The notes: generated by a model from the sequence alone, not told the origin. A DNA stretch of 64,000 nt from Azolla caroliniana (GCA_043228905.1 JBHGNT010000013.1:11780001-11844000), one strand, 5' to 3'. Positions 44,928-57,220 are shown, counted from the first letter of the stretch. Numbers and translations: made by a program.

Positions 44928-46070
44928 CACTTTACTAACCTCGACAAGTGGTCATTGAGTTCAATTCTTGGAATGCCCTCGAACTAAAACCATTGAAAGA
45001 TGGAGTTCAGTTGTCAAAATGCAACTACGACATTTAGTCTGGTGGCATGATTCCCCTTTTGGTGCGTGAGGATCTGAGTTCAATTCTTGGAATGCCCCCA
45101 CTTTACTAACCTTGAGAAGAAATATTTGAGTTCAATTCTCAGAATGCCGCCGAGCTGAAACAATGAAGGAAGCTCGACTTCAATTGTCAAAATGTGATGA
45201 TTTTCAGTTCATTTGGTCTACTGGCATCATTCTCACTTTGGGTGCCAGAGGCCCTCAGTTTAATTCTCGGAATACCCCCACTTTACTAACCTCGACAAGA
45301 GATCATTCAGTTCAATTCTTGGAATACCCCCGAGCTGAAACCAGTGAAGGAAGAGTTTAATTCTAAACATGTGACTAGTTTACGATTTTGAACATAATTA
45401 TAGTGTTGACAAAGGCTTTTGGTCTAGTTGCATGATTCTTGTTTTGAGTGCGAGAGGTCCCAATTTCAATTCTGAGAATATCCCACTTTACTAACCTCGA
45501 CAAAATGTCTTTGAGTTTAGTTGTCAAAATGTGACTAGTGGCATAATTTTGAAATAACGTAGTTTTAATGATGATAAGGGAATTTGGTTTATTGGCATGA
45601 TTCTTGCTTTGGGTGGTAGAGGTTCCGAGTCCAATTCTCGGAATGCCCCCAGTTTACTAACCTCGAGGAGAGGTCTTTGAGTTCAGTTGTCAAAATGTGA
45701 GTAGTGCCATGATTTTGAAATAACGTAGTTGCAAGGGTGACAAGGGCATTTGATCTAGTGGCATGATTCTCGCGTTGGGTGTGAGAGGTCCCGTTGCCAT
45801 TTTACTAACCTTGACAAAAGGTCTTTGAGTTCAGTTGTCAAAATGTGACCAAAGGCATGATTTTAAAATAATGTATTCCTACAATGGTGACACGGGAATT
45901 TGGTCTAGTTGTGTGATTCTTGCTTTGGGTGCGAGAGGTCAAGAGTTCAATTCTTGCAATATCCCCCACTTTACTAACCTCGAGAACAAGTTTTGAGTTC
46001 AATTCTCAAAATGCCCCCGAGTTGAAACCTTGAAGGAAGCTCGAGTTCAATTAAGATACAAGTGAGAGAT

Positions 46071-46837
46071 TACTTGTAGGACGCAAGACTGGTGTTGAAC
46101 CAGAATGAGGGGATTTCATTATATAGTGGATCATGGAGCATTTTAAGGTTTTCTCCCGATTTTTTAGAATGTTTCAGCAAGTTCTAGGAAGTTTTAAAAT
46201 GTTCTAGGATTGTTTTGTTCTTCGAACATGACATGACAATTGACCATTCATGAAGGTGAGGAAGAAGCTTGCTTACATAAGGGTAATTATAGATGTTAGT
46301 TATATAACCATCTAGGTTTGCATTCAGAGTGACATGGCACCATCATTATCCATCCAATACCCAACCGTACAACCATCCACAAAATGAAATGGAGATGACT
46401 TTGCTTTGCCTAGCTCGTTCAACATTAATATCGAGGGACGCTCCACGACGTACCTCAATGTTGTGAGGTTGTTGGGGGGCTGGAGTGAAATATGCAAAGG
46501 AAGGAGTCAATGTTCCATCCATCATGTTCGTTTTTTACAGGGCTAAAACACCAGGAGCTTCCGTAGACGAGGCTCAAGCCGTTTTTTGCTAACCGCCATA
46601 TTTTGCCTTTGTGGTTTCCAAGAGAATAAGCTCCACGTTACGAACATTGTGGGAGAAGAAGTTACGCGTACGTAGTATGTAATGAGGAGGCTACGAGATG
46701 TCATACGAGGCGCGAACAAGCGAGCGAGCGAGAAGTGTTCTTGATTGATTGGTCATTGGGAGAACGTGGTGGTGGTCTCCATTGGACCATTAGACGGAAG
46801 GAAGAAGGAAGAAGAAAGAGACACCTTCTCTTGCTTT

Positions 46838-46872
<35 letters not shown>

Positions 46873-47053
46873 CAGCGTGAGAAAGAAGGGAAATTTGTGA
46901 TAAACACAAAAGGGAGAGAGACAGAGAGCGCGAGAGGAGTAGGTATTTCTTTTTGTACAGGAACGAACGAAACAGGGGATTCCATCGATCTCTTTCTGTG
47001 TATTCTGATCAATCTCCATCGATCCGTCCATCCATCCATCGATCGATCGATCG
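46071..47053. other. Upstream region of the VPS23/ELC gene
   Basis: Contains a (GAAA)n run at about 46840-46872 and a GATC/CATC-rich tract at 47029-47053 just before the start codon. The 5' untranslated region and promoter of VPS23/ELC are expected here. No competing gene is seen. Confidence 0.5.
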
Positions 47054-48337
47054 ATGCCGCCGCCCACTCCATCGCCATCTCCATCTCCATCGCCATCGCC
47101 ATCAACAACACCATCGCCCTCATCGTCCTCCTCCCAAGAACTGGTGCAGTTTCTGAACAGAGTTCTGCCACAGGCTGGGCCAGATGCTTTGCCTTACGAA
47201 GAAGACCTGAAGCTCACCATACGCCATCACTTAGTCAGCCTCACACAAGAGTTCCCAAGCCTTCAGATCAAAACAGAGTCTTTCACACATAACGATGGAA
47301 CGGTGGCGACCCTCCTTCAAGCCTGTGGCACCATACCGATGTACTATCTTAAGGTATTGTACAACATCCCTGTCTCTATTTGGCTTCCTGAAAGATACCC
47401 AAAATGCCCCCCTCTCGCGTATGTGTCGCCGACACGTGATATGATAGTCAAGCGCCCACATCCGCATGTCGATCCTTCGGGTTTGATCTCAGTTCCTTAT
47501 TTGCAAGCATGGATCTACCCTCGATCCTCCCTCGTCGACCTTGTTCGGGAACTTAGCTTGATTTTTGGCCAAAACCCACCTTTGTATTCAAAACCCCCTT
47601 CCTATAATCCTCCGCCCCCACCTCTTAGTAGTTCCTATCCGACCATGCCACATCATCATCATCCCTCTGCCACATCATCTTCATCATCATTGTCATCATC
47701 TTTTGTGTCTTCAATTCGTCCGAATTCCTCATCTCTATCATCTTCAGTTCGTCCTTCATCATCTTATCTGCCATCCAAGGTTTCCGATCCTTCTTCGGAA
47801 GCTTTCCGAAGAGATGCCATCTCTACCCTCATGAATAGAGTGCAGAATGATGTGAATACCTTGAAGAAGAAGAAGGAATCGGCAGATATGGAAAAGCTTA
47901 TGAGCTTGCAAGCTGTATTGAAACAAAGAGGAGATCAATGCAATGAGGGATATCGTAACCTACAACGTGAGAAAGAAGCTCTTGAGCATCAGTTGCAACT
48001 TATTCTCACCAATACCGACGTACTCGAGACATGGATTGAAGAAAACAAGAAGTCAAATATGGAATTTGACATTGATGATGTGTTTGAGCCTTGTGATGCT
48101 CTTTCAAAACAATTATTGGAATGTACGTGTGCAGATCTTGCTCTTGAAGATATTTTCTATGCATTAGATCGAGCTATGCAAGAAGGAACGATTCCAGTAG
48201 ATGCATATCTGAAACATGTGAGGAGTTTGGCCAGAGAGCAATTTTTCCATAAAGCCATGGCGGAGAAGGTGAGGGCAATTCAAGCACAAACACAGATTGA
48301 CATAATGGCTGCCAGAGCAGGTCGGTATAATAGATAG
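47054..48337 (+). CDS. ELC: ELC/VPS23 (TSG101-type) ESCRT-I subunit, intronless
   Basis: A 427-codon single-exon frame. A Ser/Pro-rich N-terminus (1-27) is followed by a UEV domain (about 28-165) with LPYEEDLKLTIRHHL, GTIPMYYLKVLYNIPVSIWL, YPKCPPLAYVSPTRDM and HVDPSGLISVPYL. As expected for UEV proteins, the E2 catalytic Cys is absent. A Pro/Ser/His-rich linker spans about 175-250. A coiled coil lies about 254-335 (DVNTLKKKKESADMEKL, REKEALEHQLQLIL). The C-terminal steadiness box covers about 358-410 (LEDIFYALDRAMQEGTIPVD). Family knowledge: this subunit binds ubiquitinated cargo and assembles with VPS28 and VPS37 at endosomes for multivesicular-body sorting. Plant ELC genes are typically intronless and of similar length. 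Codon-level triplet repeats at the 5' end encode the SPSPSP run and may vary between individuals. Confidence 0.95.
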   Translation: MPPPTPSPSPSPSPSPSTTPSPSSSSSQELVQFLNRVLPQAGPDALPYEEDLKLTIRHHLVSLTQEFPSLQIKTESFTHNDGTVATLLQACGTIPMYYLKVLYNIPVSIWLPERYPKCPPLAYVSPTRDMIVKRPHPHVDPSGLISVPYLQAWIYPRSSLVDLVRELSLIFGQNPPLYSKPPSYNPPPPPLSSSYPTMPHHHHPSATSSSSSLSSSFVSSIRPNSSSLSSSVRPSSSYLPSKVSDPSSEAFRRDAISTLMNRVQNDVNTLKKKKESADMEKLMSLQAVLKQRGDQCNEGYRNLQREKEALEHQLQLILTNTDVLETWIEENKKSNMEFDIDDVFEPCDALSKQLLECTCADLALEDIFYALDRAMQEGTIPVDAYLKHVRSLAREQFFHKAMAEKVRAIQAQTQIDIMAARAGRYNR

Positions 48338-49740
48338 TGTATTGTCAATTAACATGGGACAAGTGAAGTTTTCCGTCATAGGAAAACCTTTCCCTGATGC
48401 TCATGAAAGTTTACCATTGCTACTCGAGCAATTCGTTCTACGTAATGCAGGCGAAAGTTTACATTTTCTGAAGTTATTCTATTGGGTTACTGTATATGGT
48501 TTTTTACCGTGATTTGCTGGAGATCCTACCAGATGCCTCTTATATAGAGTTTGAATCAGTGTAACATAAGGGAACATTGTTGTTAATCCATGTTTTTAAT
48601 ACTGAATGTACAACGAATATCCATTTTAGAACTTCTATCTTAAGAGATGTTCACAAGAGATATTGTGAAACGTTTTTCTTGTTCTGACCTATACACGCTG
48701 TTTAATATTTTAGGTAACCATTTAAATCTCAGGGTTGAATTCTTTGCACAATGTATGAATGCCTTTTGGAGCTATTTTGCTAGGGGGATTGATACATTTT
48801 CAGTGCTTCCTGTTTCATTCATACTGATAATCTCAAAGTTGTTTATCATGCACGTTGAGCTGTTGATGTTGGTACTTGTAGCTTTTGAGTTATCCGTCTT
48901 TCTCTACGTTTTTGTCTTGGGGCTTTATATTCATAAAGTTTGTAACTCTCGACATGTGTTTATGAAGAAGACATGGCTTTACTAGATTTAGGCCTTATTT
49001 GGGTTATAGATGGTTGTGTATGCCTGTATTTTCTGACCATGGGAATGTTATGTCCTCTGGTGAGTTGGGTCATAATGTCTATTTGGCATACTTATGAGCC
49101 AACAAATAACAGCAGCATGGATATACAAATTTATTGTTATGCTGCATTAGAACAGGGACTGGTGCTAATGGATACATTAATCATTAACTTTTAACTCTTT
49201 CTTGTTGATTACGAGCTCTGACTGAAATTTGGAATTGTTGCAAGGTGAAATAAATGTAGAAACTTTACTTGCTATAATATTAAAGCAGCTGTCCTTGCAA
49301 TGGTCATAGATTTTTGAGGAGGCACAATGTTTCATCCCTTTGCTCATCTTACAATTAGGTACTTCTATCTTTGCGAAAGGCATACGCATTCTTGTCGATT
49401 ACTTTGGAAGATAATTTCATGTGTAAAGCACTTAAATTTTTGTGTGACAAATGCTCCACAAGCTTGAGACAAATGGAATTGTTGGGAAGGACATAAAGAG
49501 GTTGATGGTTTAGTCATATCATTAATCAACTCTTGTAGTTGATCATTCTACTTGAATTATTTTAGTAAATCCATATGTCAATGTACAATCATGTTCATGC
49601 TCATAAGAGTTCTTTTAAATTATTCAAAGTAATTGTGTACTCTCTTTAGGAGCTAGCAATGGTTTGGTTGAAGCCAGACCCAACCGTAAAACTATTTAAA
49701 AATAGTTTGGCAATTCGTCTTTGCTCGGTTCAAGTTTGAG
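48338..49740. other. 3' flank of VPS23/ELC, no further gene seen
   Basis: AT-rich. A 112-codon frame at 48647-48985 has no recognisable domain and overlaps the probable 3' region of VPS23/ELC. I do not call it. Confidence 0.5.
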
Positions 49741-49815
49741 CTTCCTTCATCGGTTTTAGCTCGGGGGCATTCTGAGAATTGAACTCAAAGACCTCTTGCC
49801 GAGGTTAGTAAAATG

Positions 49816-49886
49816 GGGGCATTTCGAAAATTGAATTCAAGACCTCTTGCATCCAAACGAGAATCATGCCACTAGACCAAATGCCC
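49816..49886 (-). tRNA. tRNA-Pro-like pseudogene
   Basis: The acceptor and D arm match tRNA-Pro. The anticodon loop reads TTTGGAT, and the T arm is changed. It lies on the minus strand next to element E. Confidence 0.4.
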
Positions 49887-49937
49887 TAGTTGCATTTTGA
49901 CAACTGAAATCGAGCTTGCTTCATCGGTTTCAGTTCG

Positions 49938-50009
49938 GGGGCATTATGAGAATTCAACTCGGGACCTCTCAAACCCAAAGCAAGAATCATGCCACTAGAC
50001 CAAATGCCC
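49938..50009 (-). tRNA. tRNA-Pro(TGG)-like pseudogene
   Basis: Minus-strand copy with acceptor GGGCATT opposite an altered 3' strand (ATAATGCCC) and anticodon loop TTTGGGT. The T-loop base is changed (TTGAATT). It immediately precedes the 3' LTR of element E. Confidence 0.42.
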
Positions 50010-50054
50010 TCGTCAACGTTATGACTACGTGTAAAGAGTGAGAGGCGTAGGTAG

Positions 50055-50546
50055 TGTTGTGAAACGGAAACGAGCTCTGTGTATGTGTGTGAGTGCACGT
50101 AAGTCAAGTAGAGAGAGGGAGAGAGAGCTTAGAACAAGAAGTTGTATTAGAAAAATAGAATTACATCCAACTACAAGTTACAAGGAGTTGTTTTAAATAC
50201 CAACTAGTCTAGGGAAAGTGCCCTTTCTACTAATTACAAAACTAGTCTAGAATGATTTCACTGGCTAGTGTGAACACTATCTCTATGGGAAGTTGAGTTC
50301 GGTTCTCAGCACACCCCTTCGAACACAACTTCCGGATGTCGAAAAGTTGGTTCGGTTCGATCCTCGAAAATCTTCGATTCGGCCGAATTAGCTTTCGGAA
50401 GGTTAGTCGACACCATTTTGACTGTTCGGGTGCTTTGTGCTCTTTGTTCGGTTTGATTATCATCGTACTTTGACTCTTGATTATCATCGTGATTCGACTC
50501 CTCTAGTTGGCATCAATCGACTGATTAGCTACTATTCGATGTTGTA
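50055..50546 (-). repeat. Element E 3' LTR
   Basis: Begins TGTTGTGAAACGG. The boundary at the right is set by the polypurine tract at 50547-50558. The terminal bases (GTTGTA) are not the usual CA, so the end is approximate. Confidence 0.6.
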
Positions 50547-50559
50547 TTCCCCCTCAAGC

Positions 50560-51296
50560 TCGGCTTGTCGGTGATCGAGAGACCAAGGTTCGTAGTGAAC
50601 TGCTGTAGCTTGTCGACACCCAAGGTTTTTTTGAAGATGTCAACCACCTGAAGATTCGTGCTGATGTGTTGTAAATTGACATCTACAACTTGAACACGCT
50701 CTCGGATGAAGTGATAGTGCACTTCGATATGCTTAGTCTATGCGTGGATTACAAGGTTCCAAGCCAGGTAGATACAACTCATGTTGTCGCAGTATAGGAT
50801 AATCAGATCCTTGATGGGAACGCCTAGATCCTTCAATATGTGCTTCAGCCAGACGGCTTCACATGTGGCGACTGCCGCACCCATGTATTCGGCCGTTGTG
50901 CTCGACAATGCGACTGTCGGCTGCTTTTTGTTGTTCCAAGAGATCGCTCTACTATCGAGGGAGAAGACGAACCCGGATGTGGATCGTCGATCATCTTTGT
51001 AACCGCCCCAATTTGCATCTGTGTACCTTTCGAGTCGAATGAGCCGATTTGTACAGGATGCCGAAATCCATCGTCCCACGGATGTACCTCAGTACTCTCT
51101 TAGCGTGGTCGAGATGAACATTTTGAGGTTTCTGCATGAATTGTGGCTTTTTCGACTTCATTTTAAACCTCTGGAAGTGTCCGAACACTTCACTCTTCTG
51201 CCACATTGGATAGATCCAAACATGCGTCGAGAAGTCGTCGATGAATGTGACATAATATCGACAACCACTGAACGTTGTCGTCTGGGCTGGTCCCCA
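50560..51296 (-). pseudogene. Element E RNase H fused to integrase core by deletion
   Basis: Minus strand: CRYYVTFIDDFSTHVWIYPM (integrase core), SEVFGHFQRFK, and then directly HAKRVLRYIRGTMDFGILY, which belongs to the end of the RT/RNase H region. A further frame reads YTDANWGGYKDDRRSTSGF and ALSSTTAEYMGAA. The rest of integrase and nearly all reverse transcriptase are missing. Confidence 0.82.
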
Positions 51297-51651
51297 TGTC
51301 AAATACGGGTCTCTAATGGACGTATTCACATTGTCCCATTTGTACACACTAGGTTTAGGACATCTTTGTAAATACTAAGAAGGGCAGTTGCCCTAAGTCA
51401 GTCAGTATATAAACTAACTTTGTAACCTAAGTTGATGTAGTAGTTGTTCATTCTATATATTGTGCTGTTGAGCCTGAACAATAAAGGTCATCTTGTGCTA
51501 ACGTTTTGTTCTCTTCCTCTTACATTCTTGCGGATCTTCTTACATATTTTAGTTTCTTGTAATCATAAATCATCTCGACTTGTACTTGTTAATGATTTCT
51601 CAACAGAGGAGTGCTGACATTGTTCCGCACTAGACGACAACGTTCTCAACA
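51297..51651 (+). repeat. Element F 5' LTR
   Basis: TGTCAAATACGGG to TCTCAACA, followed by the tRNA-Met primer site. Confidence 0.87.
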
Positions 51652-51653
51652 TT

Positions 51654-51665
51654 TGGTATCAGAGC
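51654..51665 (+). other. Element F primer-binding site
   Basis: TGGTATCAGAGC, a perfect complement of the plant initiator tRNA-Met 3' end, two bases after the LTR. Confidence 0.87.
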
Positions 51666-52345
51666 TTGGTGTTTTTCAATTCTGCCGTTGCCGTCCACTT
51701 AGTCTCCATCAATAACTCTTCCTCAGTACACCTTGAAGATCTCGGCTGACAACTCCCTACAAGATCATCTTTTTTTGAAGAGAAACATCTGCAAAACTTG
51801 CACTCCATTGTTCTAAATCACCATTATAGTAAGCCAATTGGCCGTACTTTACCCCTGTGATCGTAGCTACTCGGAGTGAGATTTTGTTTTCTGAAGGCCT
51901 TGTCTTAATCTTGCTACATCGGATTAGATGACAATCGATTAGGTCAATCGACACTATTTACTCGCTCGCCCTAATCACTCGTAGTAGTTTGGGCTTCAAG
52001 AACAACCCCCTTCCGTGCTTCATTTGGCTAGACAACATTCAGAAAGGTTAATTGAATCTGTTCCTCTCATTGTTGTAGTCACCTGAAGTAGGATCGGCCT
52101 GGATAATTGGCACATGCTCTGTGTTCGGAAATCTCGGAAATAGACATTCGAAATCGAATCGGCAAACTCAGGTCCAATTCAACTAAGTCGATTGAATGTA
52201 ATCACTCCAGACAGAATTTTCCAAATAGTCGAAATCGATTTGACTTGTGTCCAATTTCGGCGAGAACGACATCGAGTGAGCCGGTCGGCTGCACTCAACC
52301 ATTGTTCAAGGTTGACTCCCAACAAAGTCTATCAAGCTGACACAA

Positions 52346-55300
52346 ATGGCATCAATATCCGGCTCGTTAGAGATGAGTCAAAGGAAGTTCGACGGATCGA
52401 ACTTCAACTTTTGGAATGAGCAAATGCAAGACTATTTAATAGTCAAAGGGCAAATCGACCCCATTGAAAATGAAAATGCGCCAGTAGGATACAAGCTGCT
52501 TGAATGGGTGAAGCTTGACAGAATTGTCCAAGCCACCATTTGGATGCACCTATCGGAGTCTGTGTACTTCAAGGTGCAATCGTGTTCGACTACCTTTCAA
52601 CTATGGAAGACATTGTCAGACACTTATGAGAAGATGGTAGCCGCTACAAAGATATATATGATTCGACACCTTTATTTATAATCTTCGGATGAAGGAATCC
52701 GACTTGGACCAGGCACACTTGAATGAGTACGAAAGCTTAAGTTCCCAAATTGCGGCTCAGGGGATGACTATCGAAGATGAACTAAGAGCAATATTGCTTA
52801 TGAGTAGTCTCCCCCCTTCGTGGGAAACTTTCATTACAATTGTGTGCAATGTGTCGACTGCTGCCGTTAAGTACTCAGTCACGAGCGCAATTCTGACTGA
52901 AGCAACTTGAAGCAAATCGTTTGCCAACGATTTGGCCAACAACCCTTACGTAGTACAAGGTTCGACCGAACGATCGAACAACCGAGGAAGAGGTTCTTCA
53001 CGGCAGCTGAACAACCAGGGAAGTCGGAGCAAGTCCCGGGATTATCGAGTCTGCAATTATTGCAAGAAACCTAGACACATCAAAGTCGATTGCCATGCAC
53101 TGAAGGCAAAAAACGATGAGGCTCAACAAGCTGATAAGAAGAGTGGCCGGCTTGAGGAGGTCAATTACGTCGGCTCTTCAGCTTAAGTACTGTCGAATGA
53201 CCCGAACATACTATCCATTGAGAATCCAATCGAATCAGAAGTTCTGCTTATGACTAAGGAATCGAGCACATGGCTCTTGGATTCGGGCACTTCATATCAT
53301 GTGACCCCTCATCGATCCCAATTTCGGCAATACTTGGCCCGACATTCAGACTCAGTTCGAGTTGGAAACTCGCAACATTGCGCTATCATCGAAATCGGCA
53401 CAATAGAGCTCAACCTTCCGGGTGGCTCTATATTGGTACTACACAATGTTCGACATGTACCTGAGCTCTCAAGACCATTGATATCAATTGGACAACTTGA
53501 TGAAGAAGACATTCGTGTTGGCTTCTCATAAGGAGGGTGGACACTCCACAGGGGGAACCTCTTGCTTGCTCGAGGACCGAAAGTACATTCGTTGGCTATA
53601 CGTCACACTAGAAAAGGGTGACTTGTTCTTGGTCGACAATCCCGTGTCATCACTACGGCACAAACGACTCAGACACCTTAGCAAGGCCGACATCACGCAT
53701 TTATCCAGAGCCGAATACATCCCTAAACTCTCCTTCTCTGATCATCAATTCTGCAAGCATTGCCAGTATGGAAAACAGATAGGCATCAACACCAAGAGAA
53801 TTGAATCCACTCGATTTGGTCCACTCGAACGTGTGTTGCCCTATGCCACATCAGTCTCTCGGCGGTGCTATGTACTTCATCAGGGTTATTGAGGACTCAA
53901 CTCAGAAAGTGTGGGATTATCCGATCAAAACCAAAGATCGACTGTTCTCAATCCTTTCCGAATGGCTCACTATGGTCGAGAATCAGTCTGACTGAAAACT
54001 AAAATGCTTTCGGACCGACAATGGGGGAGAGTTCAAATATGAAGAATTCATTAGATTTTGCTGACAACACGGCATACGACGTGAATATACGACACCCTAT
54101 AGTCTGGGGCAGAATGGAATTACCTAGCGGATGAATCAGACAATTCAAGAAAGGATAGTATCCATATTCCAACACTCCGGACTATTGGATGGTTTCTGGG
54201 CAGAGGCCCTACTTACGACAATACACATAATCAATATGTCGCGGAGTAGGCTTGTAGGACTTCAAATACCTCAGGAATTATGGACTGACAGTAAGCCGAA
54301 TTACAACAAACTAAGGATTTTCGGGTGCAAGGCCTACGCCCTCATCCCGAAGGATGATCGCCGAAAACTCGAATCACGGTCCAAGAAATGTGTTTTTCTT
54401 GGTTATGGACCAGATGGAGAAATCGGTACCGACTCTGGGAACCCGAGCACAGATAGATCGTCCAAAGTTTGGACGTAGTGTTCAATGAGTTGGCTATGCA
54501 TAAGACGACCGAAAGGCCTATTGAAGTTCGAAGGGTAAGTTTTTCCAAAGTGTTGACCCTTCATGAAGGCCCAACACACAACATGAGGTCGGCCTCATGG
54601 GTAGCCGAAACCTCCAACACCGACCCGGCACAACCAAATGATTCGGCTCTGGACCATCCGACATTGATACCCGAAGCGACCAGTCCAATCATACCTCGAA
54701 TATCCGAGAGACTGTCAGAACCCTAGAGAGATACTCTCTTGGAATCTTCTTTACGGATGCCGAAGAACCGATGTCATACGAAGAAGCATCGACATCTGTC
54801 GATTCAGCCACCTGGCATCTGGCAATGGAGTCCGAGATGAACTCCATTTGAGCAAACAAAACTTGGGACTTGGTCGAGCTCTCGAAGAATCGACATGCTC
54901 TTCCGTGCAAGTGGGTCTATCGAGTCAAAGAGACGTCTGATTTGGCCACCCCAAAAATCAAGGCCAGACTAGTAGCTAAGGGTTTTCAACAGGAATATGG
55001 CATTGATTTCGACGAAATCTTTTCACCAATGTTGAAAATGACAACCCTTAGACTCATGCTTGGTGTTGTGGCAACCGAGGACTTGGAGCTGATTCAACTA
55101 GATGTCAAAATGACATTCATCCATGGTGATCTAGAGGAGGAAATTTATATGGAGCAGCTGAAAGGCTTCGTGGTACCTGGTTAGGAACATCTAGTCTACC
55201 GACTCAAGAAGAGTCTATACGGCCTGAAACAGGCACCGTGACAATGGTATAAGAAGTTCAATGGCTTCATTCCCTCAGTCAGCTTCTCAAAGAGCAATGA

Positions 55301-56342
55301 GGACCATTGTCTCTTCACCAAAACAGTTTGAGATGGGTCTTCCATCTTCCTCATCATCTACGTAGACGACATGCTACTCTTTGGTCGGCATGCCGGAGAG
55401 CTCGTTGAACTTGTTTGGCAACTATGGTTGAAGTTTGCCATGAAGGACCTCGGTTTGGCAAGACACATTCTCGGAATGAAGATAAGTCGAAATCGAAATC
55501 GAAGGCAGTTGTTCTTGTCTCAATCCGACTACATTTGACGTGTCTTAGAACACTTCAACATGCAATAAGCAAAATCTGCTTTGACCCCGCTCCCCATTAG
55601 CACTCGGCTGTCTCAACGAGACTGCTCGACATCCTGTTCGAAGGGGGAAATTATGAAGTTGGTATCATATGCACCCACAGTTGGCTCCCTGATGTACGCG
55701 ATGGTCACGACACGGTCTGACATTGCTCACGCTATAGGAGTTGTCAGTAGATTCATGCACAACCCTGGCCGATCGCATTGGAACGCAGTAAAGCATGTGT
55801 TCAGATATCTAGTGGGCACAAAATACTATGGCATTCTTTTCGGCCCGAACAAAGACTCATGCATAGTCGGTTACACTGACTCAGATTTTGCTGGCTGTGT
55901 GGACAACCGAAAATCGACAACCGGATACTGCTTCAAATTCGGCAATGGAGCAATCTCGTGGAAGTCGAAACTTCAGGAGTGCACTGCCATATCAACAATC
56001 GAGGCCAAATACGTAGCCACGTCTGATGCGGCGAAAGAAGCTCTATGGCTCTGCCGGCTAGTGCACACGTTTCGACAAGTCGAATCTAACTCAGATCCAG
56101 TTGTCTATAGCAACAGTCAGGGCGTTGTCGCTCTATTGAAAAATCCGGTCCAACACAATGCCTCGAAGCATATCGACGTTCGATATCACTTTGTTCGGGC
56201 CTGCGTCATTTCAGGGAAAATCGGCCTCGAAAAGATATCTACAACCAATAATCACGCAGATGGAATGACCAAGTGTCTTTCAGCGAATCGATTTCGATCC
56301 CTACGGCACCAGATGGGCGTAATGAATAATCGTTCTGATTGA
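52346..56342 (+). pseudogene. Element F gag-pol, broken
   Basis: Gag starts at 52346 (MASISGSLEMSQRKFDGSNF) and shifts frame near 52680. LPPSWETFITIV is near 52815. The zinc knuckle CNYCKKPRHIKVDC is near 53060, and the protease site LLDSGTSYHVTP near 53280. Integrase covers 53490-54480 with several stops. Reverse transcriptase has KARLVAKGFQQEYGIDFDE (about 54960) and IIYVDDMLLFG (about 55350). RNase H covers 55581-56342 with GYTDSDFAGC and STIEAKY. At least six stops or shifts break it. Confidence 0.85.
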
Positions 56343-56538
56343 GTCGGACATTTGTAATGGTTTCGAAGAATCATTATTGATACTTTGACCTCAGTTCCCC
56401 CACTTTGGCCTATTCGACCTTTTGTTTTTCGTAGTTTACCGACTTGAACTAAAATCTTATTCATTCGACAACATTGTACAAATCTGTATTGTTCACTTAT
56501 ATTACACATTTCGGATGTATACACCCATTACGGGGGAG

Positions 56539-56715
56539 TGTCGAATACGGTCTCTAATGGACGTATTCACATTGTCCCATTTGTACACACTAGGTTTCAA
56601 ACATCTTTGTAAATACTAAGAAGGGCAGTTGCCCTAAGTCAGTCAGTATGTAAACTGACTTTGTAACTTAAGTTGACGTAGTAGTTGTTCATTCTATATA
56701 TTGTGTCGTTGACCT
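56539..56715 (+). repeat. Element F 3' LTR, part 1
   Basis: TGTCGAATACGG onward, ending at the GACCT duplicated by G insertion. Confidence 0.85.
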
Positions 56716-57180
56716 TGTTAAGAAAACGTGAAGAAGGCACTCGGGCTCTTCTTATGTGCGCGGCGGATCGTAGTGTGCTGGATCGTTAGCGTGCTCTAAA
56801 CAGACAGAGAAAGGAAAGGGGACTTACCTCTGTAGTAGCAAAATGGTTTTCTTCTATTACATGTAGAGCTCAACTTGCTCTCGTCAGTCTTCTGGTCTCT
56901 CACTCTCTCTCAGAGTTCTCTGCTCACTATTCTCTGTTTTTTCTTACTGCTTCTTACTATTCACTCACACTTACTTTTACCTAAGTCATAAGTTATTACA
57001 CATGCAGCTAATTAGCTGCCAGTAGCTAATTAGCTGTCAGTCGCTAAATAGCTGTTCACTAGCTAATTAGCTGTCACTAGCTAAATAGCTGTTTTACCTT
57101 TTTGTTCACTAGTAGCTAAATAGCTACTATAGCTTATTTCTCATAAGCATCACATACCATGTTGAGCTTGCTTCTCAACA
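56716..57180 (-). repeat. Element G 3' LTR
   Basis: On the minus strand TGTTGAGAAGC to TTCTTAACA. Contains a cluster of AGCTAATTAGCTG and AGCTAAATAGCTG palindromic motifs at about 57006-57130. Confidence 0.95.
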
Positions 57181-57192
57181 CTCCCCCTCAAG
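57181..57192 (-). other. Element G polypurine tract
   Basis: CTTGAGGGGGAG on the minus strand directly abuts the 3' LTR. Confidence 0.85.
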
Positions 57193-57220
57193 CTCAACTT
57201 ATTCTTGCTTGAGGTTCTCT

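Larger units (their letters stand above)
43509..46070 (+). repeat. tRNA-Pro-derived array, right part
   Basis: About sixteen plus-strand units with a typical period near 165 bp. They are 43557-43628, 43723 (truncated), 43870-43941, 44037-44108, 44198 (truncated), 44294-44365, 44430-44501, 44589 (truncated), 44690-44761, 44857-44927, then decayed units near 45028, 45205, 45414, 45585, 45743 (truncated) and 45895. Spacers repeat CACTTTACTAACCTCGACAA, GGTCTTTGAGTTCA and GTGGCATGATTTTGAAATAA-like blocks, which are themselves partial tRNA copies. It continues the left array across the inserted element. Confidence 0.87.

Noticed and set aside
30081-46070. CRISPR-like regular spacing in the tRNA-Pro array
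   Set aside because: Repeats are tRNA-sized with cloverleaf potential, spacers are themselves repeats, and the genome is eukaryotic.
48647-48985. 112-codon frame downstream of VPS23/ELC
   Set aside because: No domain, hydrophobic AT-rich composition, and it overlaps the probable 3' untranslated region.
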